Positions 33,763-43,719 of a stretch of DNA of 64,000 nt are shown here, one piece after another. Below the pieces are notes generated by a model that was given only the letters and a program-made list of their open reading frames with translations, did no database searches and was not told where the DNA came from. The DNA is from Shouchella clausii (GTDB taxonomy: Bacteria > Bacillota > Bacilli > Bacillales > Bacillaceae_D): NCBI RefSeq assembly GCF_002250115.1, contig NZ_CP019985.1:3038001-3102000 (forward strand), written 5' to 3'. The position numbers were made by a program, and so were the translations under genes. Position 1 is the first letter of the stretch, and every line of letters starts with the position of its first letter.

Positions 33763-34698
33763 ATGCCGTCTTCTCAATCGGTAGCGGACCGTTTGTTAAA
33801 AGCAAACAATAAACAAGCAGCAAAAGCTGAACGCAAAGGAAAAATCATCGTTTACGCTTGTGCTGCACTAATCATTATCACAACCATTGCGATTACGCTG
33901 TTTCTTGTTATTCGTGGACTGCAAGCATTTGTAATCGATGGCGTCAGTCCAATCGAGTTTTTGACGAGCTTAGATTGGAACCCGACTAGGGGAGCGGACG
34001 CCGGTGGGCCGTCTTATGGCGCGCTACCCTTTATTTTTGGTTCATTTGCTGTAACGATCTTATCTGCATTGATCGCTGCTCCTCTCGGAATTGGCGCAGC
34101 GATTTACATGACGGAAATTGCGCCTAGCTGGGGCAGAAAAATTTTGCAGCCTGCTGTGGAATTGCTCGTTGGCATCCCGTCTGTCGTATATGGTTTTATC
34201 GGTTTATCCGTCATTGTTCCGTTTATACGCGACCATGTCGGTGGCCAAGGGTTTGGCCTCCTATCAGCAATGATTGTATTATCGATCATGATTCTTCCAA
34301 CTGTGACAAGTATATCAACCGATGCACTGCGTTCGATTCCTGGCGGTTTGCGTGAATCGTCATTGGCGCTTGGAGCCACACGCTGGCAAACGATCTACCG
34401 GGTACTCATTCCAGCTGCTGGACCGATGTTGCTTACAGCAGTTGTCCTGGGAATGGCACGTGCATTTGGCGAAGCATTGGCCGTACAGATGGTCATTGGC
34501 AACTCGCGAACAATTGCAGAGTCGTTAATTGATTCCACAGCGACGTTGACGACCATCATTACATTGAATATGGGACATACTGTACCAGGAAGCATTGACA
34601 ACAATGTCCTTTGGTCACTTGGCTTGATTTTGCTCGTTATGTCCTATCTGTTTATTATTCTTGTGCGGTTCTTGTCATCTAGGAGGAAATTTTCATGA
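33763..34698 (+). CDS. pstC: Phosphate ABC transporter permease PstC
   Basis: A 311-residue permease with about six membrane segments. The EAA loop that docks to PstB is visible as IPGGLRESSLALGATRWQT (near residue 195). It forms the channel with PstA. The start has GGGGGAAACTGTC upstream, and the stop overlaps pstA by 4 bases. Confidence 0.96.
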   Translation: MPSSQSVADRLLKANNKQAAKAERKGKIIVYACAALIIITTIAITLFLVIRGLQAFVIDGVSPIEFLTSLDWNPTRGADAGGPSYGALPFIFGSFAVTILSALIAAPLGIGAAIYMTEIAPSWGRKILQPAVELLVGIPSVVYGFIGLSVIVPFIRDHVGGQGFGLLSAMIVLSIMILPTVTSISTDALRSIPGGLRESSLALGATRWQTIYRVLIPAAGPMLLTAVVLGMARAFGEALAVQMVIGNSRTIAESLIDSTATLTTIITLNMGHTVPGSIDNNVLWSLGLILLVMSYLFIILVRFLSSRRKFS

Positions 34699-35582
34699 AC
34701 AAAAAATGGGCGGATAAATGCGCAACGTCTATGTTTACAGTCATTGCCGCAATCATTATTGCCGTTTTAGCTGGCTTAATTGGCTATATTTTTGTGAGGG
34801 GACTTGCCCAAATTGACTGGGCCTTTCTTACAAACCCACCAAGCTCCTACAGAGCTGGCGGCGGGATTGGGCCACAATTATTTAATTCATTTTACATCTT
34901 ATTTTTAACAATGTTATTTACCGTACCTCTTGGCCTTGGCGGAGGCATTTATATGGCCGAGTATGCAAAGCCAGGACGGGTAACTGACTTTATTCGTACT
35001 TGTATTGAAGTACTCGCTTCTTTGCCATCCATTGTCGTCGGTTTGTTTGGTTTGCTCGTATTTGTACAGCTAACTGGTTGGAGTTACTCGATTTTAGGCG
35101 GTGCGCTTGCGCTGACGGTGTTTAACTTGCCAGTAATGGTCCGTGTGGTCGAGGATGCGATTACGAGCGTGCCGAGAGAGCAAAAAGAAGCAAGCCTGGC
35201 CCTCGGCATTACCCAGTGGGATACGATTCGGACCGTGATTTTGCCAGCGGCGTTTCCTGGGATTTTGACTGGTGTAATTTTGTCGGCAGGGCGCGTGTTT
35301 GGCGAAGCAGCAGCGTTGTTGTTTACGTCAGGCGTCACGACGCCACGGCTTGACTGGATGAATTTGAATCCTTTCTCGGAAACATCGCCATTAAACGTAT
35401 TCCGTCCTGCTGAAACACTCGCTGTTCACATTTGGAAAATCAATACGCAAGGCTTGATTCCAGACGCGCGGGAAGTAGCAGACGGGGCTGCGCTTGTGCT
35501 GATTTTCGCTGTGTTGCTATTCAATTTGTTGGCCCGTTTGCTTGGGCGCTACGTGCACCGGAAACTGACGGCATCGAAATAA
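34695..35582 (+). CDS. pstA: Phosphate ABC transporter permease PstA
   Basis: A 295-residue permease with six hydrophobic segments and the EAA loop [19 protein letters not shown] (near residue 157). Pairs with PstC. ATGA overlap with pstC and GGAGG upstream indicate coupling. pstB1 follows after 16 bases. Confidence 0.96.
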   Translation: MNKKWADKCATSMFTVIAAIIIAVLAGLIGYIFVRGLAQIDWAFLTNPPSSYRAGGGIGPQLFNSFYILFLTMLFTVPLGLGGGIYMAEYAKPGRVTDFIRTCIEVLASLPSIVVGLFGLLVFVQLTGWSYSILGGALALTVFNLPVMVRVVEDAITSVPREQKEASLALGITQWDTIRTVILPAAFPGILTGVILSAGRVFGEAAALLFTSGVTTPRLDWMNLNPFSETSPLNVFRPAETLAVHIWKINTQGLIPDAREVADGAALVLIFAVLLFNLLARLLGRYVHRKLTASK

Positions 35583-35598
35583 AAGGGGGAAAGCCAAC

Positions 35599-36411
35599 AT
35601 GACTGCTCTGACCGTTCCAAAAAAAGATACTACTGCACTTAAACAGCAATCCAAACAGGCTGAGGCGATTTTACAGGCAAAGGACATCAATATTTACTAT
35701 GGCGAAAACCATGCAGTAAAACAGTTGTCGCTTGATATTAACAAAAATGAAATTTTGGCGTTAATCGGCCCGTCTGGTTGTGGGAAATCAACATTTTTGC
35801 GCAGCATTAACCGCATGAACGATTTAATCCCGAGCGCACGGGTTACGGGCACCCTTGCCTATGAAGGACTTAATTTGCTCAGTGATGATGTAAATGTAGT
35901 TGCTTTGCGGAAAGAAATTGGTATGGTTTTCCAAAAGGCGAACCCATTCCCTAAGTCGATTTATGAGAATCTTGTTCACGGTTTGCGCTTCCATAACGTC
36001 AAGAAAAAAGAGTGGGCTGACATTGTGGAGGATTCTTTAAAGCGTGCCGCTTTATGGGATGAGGTCAAGGACAGGCTCCATGAATCGGCGCTGTCACTAT
36101 CCGGCGGCCAACAGCAGCGACTCTGCATCGCCCGCACGCTTGCTTTAAAACCAGAGGTGATTCTTCTTGATGAACCAGCTTCCGCCCTTGACCCGATTGC
36201 AACAGCTAAAGTGGAAGAACTCATGGTTGAATTGAAAAAGAATTATACCGTTGTTGTTGTTACACACAATATGCAACAAGCGTCACGGGTTTCTGACCGA
36301 ACTGCGTTCTTCTACAACGGTGAGTTGATCGAAGTCAATAAGACAGACGTCCTGTTTCGAAATCCTGAAAAGAAACAGACCGAAGATTACATTTCAGGAC
36401 GATTTGGGTAA
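35599..36411 (+). CDS. pstB: Phosphate ABC transporter ATPase PstB (first copy)
   Basis: A 270-residue ABC ATPase driving phosphate import. Walker [10 protein letters not shown] (near residue 56), Q loop [11 protein letters not shown], signature LSGGQQQR, Walker [13 protein letters not shown] and the H loop VVVTHNMQQ are intact. A polar 25-residue N-terminal extension precedes the domain. It is one of two tandem PstB copies, as in B. subtilis. Confidence 0.96.
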   Translation: MTALTVPKKDTTALKQQSKQAEAILQAKDINIYYGENHAVKQLSLDINKNEILALIGPSGCGKSTFLRSINRMNDLIPSARVTGTLAYEGLNLLSDDVNVVALRKEIGMVFQKANPFPKSIYENLVHGLRFHNVKKKEWADIVEDSLKRAALWDEVKDRLHESALSLSGGQQQRLCIARTLALKPEVILLDEPASALDPIATAKVEELMVELKKNYTVVVVTHNMQQASRVSDRTAFFYNGELIEVNKTDVLFRNPEKKQTEDYISGRFG

Positions 36412-36423
36412 GGAGGAAAGCAT

Positions 36424-37206
36424 ATGCAAGCGTTAGCTGAACAAACGGAAACAAAGAACGTGTATGATGTTCTTGATTTTAATCTTTGGTACGGCAACAA
36501 TCAGGCACTAAAAAACATTTCGCTGCAATTAAAGGAAAAGCATGTGACGGCGATCATCGGCCCTTCTGGTTGCGGCAAATCAACGTTTATCAAAACATTA
36601 AACTTAATGTCTCGTTTAAATCCCGATATCCGCATGGCTGGTGAGTTGAATTTTCGTGGCGAAAATTTGTTGACAACTTCGATGGATTTGGCAGAGCTAC
36701 GAAAAGCGGTCGGCATGGTTTTCCAAAAGCCGAATCCCTTTCCAAAGTCGATTTATGAAAATGTGGCGTATGGGCCACGGATTCATGGAATTCGCAAGAA
36801 AAAAGAACTTGATGAGATTGTCGAATCAAGCTTGAAAGGCGCGTTTTTATGGGAGGAAGTCAAAGATAGACTGAATAAAAACGCACTATCGTTATCAGGC
36901 GGTCAGCAGCAACGGCTTTGCATTGCCCGGGCGCTAGCGACAAAGCCTGAGGTGTTGCTAATGGATGAACCGACAAGTGCCCTTGACCCGATTTCCACGA
37001 CGAAAGTAGAAGAACTGATTACATCGTTGCGTGATTCTTATACAATCGTCATTGTTACACACAACATGCAGCAGGCTGCGCGAATTTCAGACGAGACAGC
37101 ATTCTTTTACATGGGCGAACTGGTTGAAATTGGCCCGACACAGCGAATTTTTTCCAACCCTGAGCATAAACGTACAGAAGACTACGTATCTGGCCAATTT
37201 GGCTAA
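36424..37206 (+). CDS. pstB: Phosphate ABC transporter ATPase PstB (second copy)
   Basis: A 260-residue paralogue of the preceding gene with all ATPase motifs: Walker [56 protein letters not shown] is the ribosome binding site. The two copies may form a heterodimer or substitute for each other. Confidence 0.96.
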   Translation: MQALAEQTETKNVYDVLDFNLWYGNNQALKNISLQLKEKHVTAIIGPSGCGKSTFIKTLNLMSRLNPDIRMAGELNFRGENLLTTSMDLAELRKAVGMVFQKPNPFPKSIYENVAYGPRIHGIRKKKELDEIVESSLKGAFLWEEVKDRLNKNALSLSGGQQQRLCIARALATKPEVLLMDEPTSALDPISTTKVEELITSLRDSYTIVIVTHNMQQAARISDETAFFYMGELVEIGPTQRIFSNPEHKRTEDYVSGQFG

Positions 37207-37220
37207 CAGGAGGTCATCCT

Positions 37221-37871
37221 ATGTTAAGAAGCATGTTTCAAGAACAGCTTGATGAAGTAGCAGAACGAATTCAAGTGCTAGGAACCGCCGTTTTAAAACA
37301 GCTGGATGCTGCTATTGATGGTTTGTCAACAAAGAACCGTGCTGCCGTCCAGCAAATTATTGACAATGATGCCGACATCAATAAGAGTGAACTTGACATC
37401 AACGAAAAGGTGTTTGACATTATTGCTAGGCAGCAGCCAGTTGCAACTGATTTGCGACGGTTGATCGTTGTTATGAAAATGGCTGGCGACCTTGAACGTG
37501 TAGCGGACTTTGCTGTTGACATCGCCAAAGTTTCGAGACGAATTGATGATTTCCCTAACGAAGAGTTGAAGCAAGAATTGATAGAGCTTGCTTTAGATGC
37601 GAAGGGGATGATCGAAAAAGCACTGCACGCTTATGCAACAAAAAATGTGCTTACGGCTCAACAATTAGCAAAAGCCGATGATGAAATCGACGAACGCTTT
37701 GGTAAGCTTATTAAAAAGCTGTTTAGGCAAGAGACGACAGATCAAGACGTAGAAGCGATTACCCAGTTGGCTTTTATTGCCCGTTATATTGAGCGCATTG
37801 CGGATTACGCAACAAACTTGTCCGAATGGATCCTTTATGAAGCAAACGGACAATATGTTGATTTAAACTAA
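37221..37871 (+). CDS. phoU: Phosphate-signalling regulator PhoU
   Basis: A 216-residue protein made of two three-helix bundles, each with a metal-binding E/DxxxD motif (DLERVADFAVDIAK near residue 92 and YIERIADYATNLSEW near 191). It links the Pst transporter to sensor-kinase signalling and limits phosphate uptake. B. subtilis lacks phoU in its pst operon, while many other Firmicutes have it there. ACAGGAGG precedes the ATG. Last gene of the operon. Confidence 0.95.
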   Translation: MLRSMFQEQLDEVAERIQVLGTAVLKQLDAAIDGLSTKNRAAVQQIIDNDADINKSELDINEKVFDIIARQQPVATDLRRLIVVMKMAGDLERVADFAVDIAKVSRRIDDFPNEELKQELIELALDAKGMIEKALHAYATKNVLTAQQLAKADDEIDERFGKLIKKLFRQETTDQDVEAITQLAFIARYIERIADYATNLSEWILYEANGQYVDLN

Positions 37872-37892
37872 CAAGATTAGCCAGACTGATAG

Positions 37893-37911
37893 AAAGTTTG
37901 TCTACAGTCTG
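37893..37911 (+). repeat. Terminator-associated repeat, copy 2
   Basis: The same 19 bases as at 31753-31771, here 2 bases before the terminator stem after phoU. CAGACTG at 37882-37888 upstream is complementary to its CAGTCTG end. Confidence 0.8.
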
Positions 37912-37913
37912 AA

Positions 37914-37944
37914 GGGAGCTGCCATAGGCAAGCTCTCTTTTTTT
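37914..37944 (+). terminator. Rho-independent terminator of the pst-phoU operon
   Basis: GGGAGCTGCC pairs with GGCAAGCTCTC (one bulged A, one G-T) around ATA, followed by seven T. Confidence 0.88.
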
Positions 37945-37965
37945 CGTCGGTGCGCTGTTATCGTA

Positions 37966-37974
37966 TGGTATAAT
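37966..37974 (+). promoter_or_regulatory. Extended -10 promoter for the 38013 gene
   Basis: TGGTATAAT is a perfect extended -10 element (TGn-TATAAT). No good -35 box is seen, as usual for this type. Confidence 0.55.
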
Positions 37975-38012
37975 AGACAAATGTTTAAGACGAGAAAAGG
38001 CAGGCGTTAACG

Positions 38013-38381
38013 ATGATTTCCGCACAAGCTTTCCGAGTAATTGCTGCTTTTCATAGTGGGGTTTGGATGCTGTTTTTTATTGGCGCTGCTGTTTGGCTTC
38101 TGTTCACGTGGCGAGGATGGCAGAACGCCCGTTTTCTTTGTGCTTCCTTTGTGCGAACAACGGAAGCGGTCCTTCTGTTGTCTGGGTTTTTAATGTGGTA
38201 TGCGTACGAGTTTGCTGCTTTTTACGCAGTCAAAGGCGCGATTGCGATTCTAATGCTCTATTTCTATGAAAAAACACGTTTAGCGATAAAGCGACAACAA
38301 TATAGGCAGCTATATCCTCATGGGGTATTGCTTGTCGTAACAGCAGTCGTCGTTTGGGCGATGGGCGTCTATTGGAAATAA
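38013..38381 (+). CDS. Small integral membrane protein of unknown function
   Basis: A 122-residue protein with four hydrophobic segments (about 10-32, 44-62, 66-82, 102-120) and positively charged cytoplasmic loops (KTRLAIKRQQYRQ). I do not recognise the family. It ends 10 bases before the AddB-like gene and shares its promoter, so it may belong to that operon, but a link to DNA repair is not implied by sequence. Confidence 0.75.
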   Translation: MISAQAFRVIAAFHSGVWMLFFIGAAVWLLFTWRGWQNARFLCASFVRTTEAVLLLSGFLMWYAYEFAAFYAVKGAIAILMLYFYEKTRLAIKRQQYRQLYPHGVLLVVTAVVVWAMGVYWK

Positions 38382-38391
38382 AGGGGGATGA

Positions 38392-41094
38392 ATGATGAAG
38401 GCGCATATTAGGGCGGTCAGTAGATGGCAACCGTTCTCGCCAAAGCGCTACGGGGAATGGGCACGTACACAACGAGAGACCGGTTGTTGTATTGTGCCGA
38501 CGACGTATTGGGTGGAGCAAATCCGGTTGGCGGCGCCAGAACTTCGCTGCTTAACATTTGACTCGTTTATCCGCAAGTGCCAGGAACGAGTAAACGATAT
38601 TAGGCTAGTTCACCACGAATGGAAGTGGGCGATGGCAAACGAAGCGAATGCGACTGGAAGAAAAAACGAGCAAATCATAAATAGTTATTTGCAATATAAG
38701 CGTTTTGGCGAATGCCGACTGCCTGACAGTTTACGCTTTTTAAAACCTGAATTTGCGAAGATCAAGGCTCTGGAAGAAAAGAGACGTTGGAAGACGATTG
38801 AAGATGACTACAACGCCTTTGCTCGAAAGCCGGCGGCTTTGCCTTATGATGACATTGTAGTCGAAGGGTTTCATGATTTTTCTGTCAATCAGCTAGAGGC
38901 ACTAGAGCGAATGGTCAAAGAGGGAGTGAGGCTGACTATCTACCTTGATAGAAGGGCGAAAGCTGCCATATCGGAGTTAGTGAAGATTGGCTTTACGGTG
39001 GATGTTGACAGACAGCCAGTGACGGATGGTCAAACAGGGTGTTTGTCTCTGTATAAAGCGGTGACCGAGGAAGAAGAGCACATCGGTTTGATTGAACATA
39101 TTTTCACAAGCAATACGCCGCTTTCCAACATCGCTGTGCTGTTTACGAAGGCGGAAGAGCGTGCCGCTTTTATGGCAAAAGCGAAGCAGGAAGGGCTGCC
39201 TATTGCCGCTAGCAACCGTAGTTATTTGGCGGACACCCCTTTCTATCTATGGGTCAAAGAAGCGCTGCTCACCCCTTTGCCTTCAAAAGAAGCGCGGCTA
39301 GGTGCTGTTGATTCCCTCTTTGCTGTGCTTGGCATCACTGGGCGTCGTTGCTTAAGAGCGAAGCAGGCTTTGTACGCTGGTTATAGCACTGGCGACAGCG
39401 AGGTTGACTTTTTTCTGAACAAAATCGGCAAAAGCCCCCTTGCTGAAGGGAAAACGATAGCAGAAAAAGCTGCGTTGCTTGTCGATATGTTAGCGAGAAT
39501 GGGAGAGCGAACGGATATCCCGTATGCCCACGCAGTAAAACAAGCGCTTTTGGCCTCGGATGGCGTCTCCTATGCAAAAGTGGAAACAACGGAAGATGGG
39601 TTTCGCCAATGGTTCCAGACATTTGCGCAAACACTTGTCATTGCCGAGGAGCCAAAACCGAAAGAGGGAATTTCCGTCCTCTCGTGGGCGGATGTCGCTG
39701 CCTTTCAAGGATCGGCCGTATATGTTGCTGGGCTTGCTTTAGGTACGTTTCCACATCCTTATTCACTGCTAGGTTATTTCCAAGAAAGTGATTTAACGGA
39801 GATTAACAAATGGGGCGTGCCATTGAAATCACGTACACGTTCTGTCCAAGCGTTGCAATTCCAACAGCTCATCAACAGCGGCATGGACGTATATGCCAGC
39901 TATGTGTGCGGTCTTGACCGAGACAGTCCCGCGCTACCTTCTCCATTTCTACTCGACTTTCAACAAGTTGGCTTCTGGAATTACCAAAATAGGTTGAACA
40001 ACGGAATCGGCACGTACTCACGCAAAGATGGGACTGCTTACCGCGGTGAACTTGGTCACTTTCAAAAAAGGCTGCAACATTTGCAATTAGGGCAAGAATG
40101 GCTTTCAGATGCCCAACAGGCGAAAGAGAAAGCAAAAACCGCTGTGGCCGTCACTGCGTTTGAAGCTTATGCGCGCTGTCCATTCCGCTATGGTCTGGAA
40201 TGGCTTTTAGGGATCAAGCCGCCAGCAGGTCAAAGCGAAGGGCTTCCGGCAAATAAGATTGGAACCCTTATTCATCAATGCATTGAAACATTGTATCGCC
40301 ATAAATTGAATGTCATTGGCAAGCCTTTTTCCACCCTTTCGGAAGCAGAAAAAGACGAAGTGCCTCATTGGCTTGTATCAGAATGGCGCCGCCGCTTTAA
40401 TGAGGACATTGTGCCATTTGTCCCTTATATGAATCGTTTCGAGCTTGAACAAGAAGAAACATGGTGGGCCAACAAGCTCCGTCTTTGGTGGGAAGCAGAG
40501 CGGGCGCGGTTTTGGGATCGGAAGGAGTTGGCGGATGCTTACATTGAAGGGCTGGAAGTACCCATTGTTCTTGAAGACTTTCCATTGGGCACAACGAAGC
40601 TAAAAGTGACTGGAAAAATCGACAGGGTCGATGTCGCAAACGGTGAAAAGGTGCTCTATGATTACAAGACTGGGAAGGCGGCGTTGAAACTGGAGGAAGC
40701 CTCACACGGCACAAAACTCCAGCTTCCTATGTATTCGTATATCGTTGGTAAGCAATCGTCAGTAGCTGGGGCTACATATATTTCTTTGCTTGATCCAGGC
40801 AAACGGGCCGGGAACGGTGTTTGGAAGCCAGAGCATGTTGGCAAGCAATCGATCTTTGGCGTCAGTGCTCAATGCCGCAATAAAGAGGACGCTTTAGGCG
40901 AAGAGGCTTTTATGGAAAAATGGGACATCCATGAGCGTCTTCAAGAACTGTGGGAAGGAATGCAGACAAACATGCCCGTTGCCCCCCTTGATTGCGCGGC
41001 CAGCTGCCCTTATAAAGCGATTTGCCGAGTGACGGAAGAACAAAAAAGGGAGGCTCAGCATGCAATTCAACAGCGCACAAAAGCAAGCAATTGA
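38392..41094 (+). CDS. Shortened AddB-like PD-(D/E)XK nuclease subunit
   Basis: A 900-residue protein of the AddB/RexB type; canonical AddB is near 1,160. The N-terminal Walker A of AddB (GxxGSGKT) is absent, since the protein begins directly with the strand ETGCCIVPTTYWVEQIR. The C-terminal nuclease is intact: Asp744 in GKIDRVD, and Asp757 and Lys759 in DYKTGK. The four cysteines of the AddB iron-sulfur cluster are present as Cys596 (ARCPF), Cys868, Cys872 and Cys878. It should cut one DNA strand during double-strand-break processing with the helicase encoded next. Starts at 38392 or 38395 after AAGGGGG. It overlaps the next gene by 35 bases. Confidence 0.85.
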   Translation: MMKAHIRAVSRWQPFSPKRYGEWARTQRETGCCIVPTTYWVEQIRLAAPELRCLTFDSFIRKCQERVNDIRLVHHEWKWAMANEANATGRKNEQIINSYLQYKRFGECRLPDSLRFLKPEFAKIKALEEKRRWKTIEDDYNAFARKPAALPYDDIVVEGFHDFSVNQLEALERMVKEGVRLTIYLDRRAKAAISELVKIGFTVDVDRQPVTDGQTGCLSLYKAVTEEEEHIGLIEHIFTSNTPLSNIAVLFTKAEERAAFMAKAKQEGLPIAASNRSYLADTPFYLWVKEALLTPLPSKEARLGAVDSLFAVLGITGRRCLRAKQALYAGYSTGDSEVDFFLNKIGKSPLAEGKTIAEKAALLVDMLARMGERTDIPYAHAVKQALLASDGVSYAKVETTEDGFRQWFQTFAQTLVIAEEPKPKEGISVLSWADVAAFQGSAVYVAGLALGTFPHPYSLLGYFQESDLTEINKWGVPLKSRTRSVQALQFQQLINSGMDVYASYVCGLDRDSPALPSPFLLDFQQVGFWNYQNRLNNGIGTYSRKDGTAYRGELGHFQKRLQHLQLGQEWLSDAQQAKEKAKTAVAVTAFEAYARCPFRYGLEWLLGIKPPAGQSEGLPANKIGTLIHQCIETLYRHKLNVIGKPFSTLSEAEKDEVPHWLVSEWRRRFNEDIVPFVPYMNRFELEQEETWWANKLRLWWEAERARFWDRKELADAYIEGLEVPIVLEDFPLGTTKLKVTGKIDRVDVANGEKVLYDYKTGKAALKLEEASHGTKLQLPMYSYIVGKQSSVAGATYISLLDPGKRAGNGVWKPEHVGKQSIFGVSAQCRNKEDALGEEAFMEKWDIHERLQELWEGMQTNMPVAPLDCAASCPYKAICRVTEEQKREAQHAIQQRTKASN

Positions 41095-43651
41095 TTCGAA
41101 ACAGCGCCTTGTCGTCGTTGCTGCTGGAGCTGGTTCTGGCAAAACCCGGGTGCTAACGGAGAAGATCGTCTCCATTATCGACGAACATTTTCACGACAAG
41201 GACTCAAACTATGGCGCTCCTATTAATGAAATTGCCGCCATCACTTTTACTGAAAAGGCTGCGAGAGAAATGAAAGAGCGCCTTGCAAGCCGGATGGGCG
41301 AAAAGGCGGAAGCGGCTGGAAATAGGGAAGAAAAACGCTTTTGGCTTGCACAGCAAGAAGAAGTAGAGACGGCAATGATTGCAACGTTTCATCGTTTTTG
41401 CCGGCAACTGCTCAGCCGTTATAGCCGATACGTTGAAGAAAACGGGGAACTGGCGGTTCTCGATGAAACCGAAGCTGCGATGATAAAAGCAGAGCTTGTT
41501 GAGCAGTTGTGCAAAGATCGTCAATTTGCCAATGAACTGAATCAACTCCGTCGGGTGCTGTCTCTTTTTACATTGAAGCGTTCATTGGTGGCGGTTCATG
41601 ATGCGGTTCGAGAGCAACGAGCGGGGGATGATGCCATTTCCCACTTTTCGCCGCTTTATATGTGGGACAAGCAAATCAATGGGGCCATTTGCGAACAGCA
41701 GCAACAAGTTGCGATGATCGTCAAGACGGTTAAACGCGCTGCAAAAGAATTACCTCCTTGGCAACAGTTATCGAAAACCGAACAAAAGCATGCACAGTCA
41801 CTGGCCACGCTTGCACAAAGCTTGCCGCTTGCTGGAAACGAGGAGGAAGCGGTTGCGATGATGAACGAAGCGCTCCCAAGCAGAGTCCAAAAAGCATGGC
41901 AAGAATCGTTGCCGTCTCTGTACGTTTTTTATGAGCACAACTGGAAGCCATTTAAAAAGCAATGGAGTGAAAGGAATCAAGTCGCCAGTGATCGAGGGCT
42001 GCCTTTGCTTGAAGCGTTTGTGACACTGTTGCAAGCATTTGCCAAACGTTATGCCGATCTAAAAGCACAACGCCGTGTCGCTGACTTTAGCGACTTGCAA
42101 CAAAAAGCGTATACGCTTTTACAAATACCAAAAGTAGCAGCAGCTTGTCAGTCTGCTTATACACATATTATGGTCGATGAATTTCAAGACACAAACCAAG
42201 TCCAATTGCAAATTGTTCAGGCGATCAATCCGGCCCATTTGTTTTTTGTCGGCGATGAAAAACAATCGATTTACCGTTTTCGCGGAGCTGATGTCGCTAT
42301 TATGAATGAAATGGCCAAAAAGGCAGCTGAGCTAAATGAAGGAGAATTAATTCATCTGCAAGAAAATTACAGAACTGCTCCGCAAATTGTTGAACTCGTT
42401 AATGAATTGTTTGCCCATGTGATGGCACCAGGAGGGGAGGACGCCCTTCCGTATGCGACCAGTTATGTGCCCCTAAAAGCAGGGAGGAGGCCTCATACAA
42501 ACAAGCAAGCACTTGCTTCTTTCCATCAACTTGAAAAAAGCAACGAAGCTCGCTCGTTTGCATCGCTGCTGCAACAAACAATAGCCGATGGAATGATTGA
42601 AGTGGAAGGTGAAGGCAAGGTTCGCCAAGCTAAATGGAATGATGTCGCTGTCCTACTTCCTTCGCGTACAAATTTGCCAGAGCTTGAGGAGGCATTTGCT
42701 GAAGCGGGCATTCCTTATCGAATCCACGGTGGCGTTGGTTTTTTTGAAAAACAAGAAGTGATTGATTTTTTAAATGTGCTTAATTGGCTCAGACGTCCAT
42801 TCGAGGATGCTTATGTGGTGGCGTTGCTTCGTTCTCCCCTCTTTGGGCTGACACTAAGTGATTTGCTGACAGTGAACGAATGGAAAGAGGAAGATGAGAA
42901 CTTGGCTGTTTTTTTAGCGAAGGAAGAAGCGCCTTCCTTATTTGCAAGCCACCCACGGCTGCAACAAGCGCTAAAGCAGTATGGCGAATGGATCGATTTG
43001 TTCTTGCCGTTTACTTTTACAGGAAGTGTAAAAGAAGGATTGCTTCAGCTGTTTGAGCAAACAGGCCTCCGTTATGCTGTTTTAAGTGATACGAACGGTA
43101 TTCAGCGTGTCGGCAATGTGGAAAAGCTCATTGATTTGTTTGCACAATTGAATACAGCCAATCTAGAAACGCTATGTTTGCAAATGAACCGCTATATAGC
43201 GGCAAGCAAGAATGTCTCTGAAGCAGAAGTGGAGCAGTTGGAAGGAGAGGCTGTAACGATTATGACTGTTCACGCCTCAAAAGGATTGGAGTTTCCAGTT
43301 GTTTGCCTTCCGTATATGGACCAAAAACGGCGGATGGACACGGATGCGGTCTATTTTGACCAAGAATGGGACATTGTTTTCCAACTGAAATTAGACGATG
43401 GTGAAACCATTGCCACGCCTGCCTTTTTCCAGGCACAAGAAAAAAGAGGCAAGCAAGCGCTCGAAGAGTCAAAGCGTTTATTTTATGTCGCTCTTACTCG
43501 TGCCAAAGACTATTGCTTGTTAGCAGCTGCAGACTTGTCTGGAGGCCGGTCATGGGCAGAAATGATTGGGGCAGCGAATGAGCAATCTCGATTGTCTGCG
43601 ATCAACTGGGTTGATTCTGTAAAGAGTGGCGAAAACGTACTCAACATTTAA
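41060..43651 (+). CDS. Shortened AddA-like UvrD-family helicase
   Basis: An 863-residue superfamily 1 helicase; AddA of B. subtilis has about 1,230 residues with a C-terminal nuclease. Walker A is AAGAGSGKT (21-29). Motif Ia is ITFTEKAAREMKERL, and motif II is VDEFQDTN. QSIYRFRGAD, VHASKGLEFPVV and FYVALTRAKD give motifs III-VI. The chain ends about 50 residues after motif VI, so the PD-(D/E)XK nuclease domain of AddA is missing. The start lies inside the AddB-like gene with GGGAGG upstream, so the subunits are coupled. Together they would form a one-motor, one-nuclease recombination enzyme. Confidence 0.88.
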   Translation: MQFNSAQKQAIDSKQRLVVVAAGAGSGKTRVLTEKIVSIIDEHFHDKDSNYGAPINEIAAITFTEKAAREMKERLASRMGEKAEAAGNREEKRFWLAQQEEVETAMIATFHRFCRQLLSRYSRYVEENGELAVLDETEAAMIKAELVEQLCKDRQFANELNQLRRVLSLFTLKRSLVAVHDAVREQRAGDDAISHFSPLYMWDKQINGAICEQQQQVAMIVKTVKRAAKELPPWQQLSKTEQKHAQSLATLAQSLPLAGNEEEAVAMMNEALPSRVQKAWQESLPSLYVFYEHNWKPFKKQWSERNQVASDRGLPLLEAFVTLLQAFAKRYADLKAQRRVADFSDLQQKAYTLLQIPKVAAACQSAYTHIMVDEFQDTNQVQLQIVQAINPAHLFFVGDEKQSIYRFRGADVAIMNEMAKKAAELNEGELIHLQENYRTAPQIVELVNELFAHVMAPGGEDALPYATSYVPLKAGRRPHTNKQALASFHQLEKSNEARSFASLLQQTIADGMIEVEGEGKVRQAKWNDVAVLLPSRTNLPELEEAFAEAGIPYRIHGGVGFFEKQEVIDFLNVLNWLRRPFEDAYVVALLRSPLFGLTLSDLLTVNEWKEEDENLAVFLAKEEAPSLFASHPRLQQALKQYGEWIDLFLPFTFTGSVKEGLLQLFEQTGLRYAVLSDTNGIQRVGNVEKLIDLFAQLNTANLETLCLQMNRYIAASKNVSEAEVEQLEGEAVTIMTVHASKGLEFPVVCLPYMDQKRRMDTDAVYFDQEWDIVFQLKLDDGETIATPAFFQAQEKRGKQALEESKRLFYVALTRAKDYCLLAAADLSGGRSWAEMIGAANEQSRLSAINWVDSVKSGENVLNI

Positions 43652-43666
43652 AGGTGGAAAGCCGAT

Positions 43667-43704
43667 AAAGAATACGAGGAGAGTCCCTCCTCGTATTCTT
43701 TTTT
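43667..43704 (+). terminator. Rho-independent terminator after the helicase gene
   Basis: A 14-bp perfect stem (43667-43680 with 43688-43701), 7-base loop, T tail. Confidence 0.93.
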
Positions 43705-43719
43705 ATCGAGGTGGGCAAG

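Noticed and set aside
35599-37206. Tandem pstB genes as a recent duplication
   Set aside because: The two copies differ widely in sequence, and the same doubling is known in B. subtilis, so it is old and ordinary.
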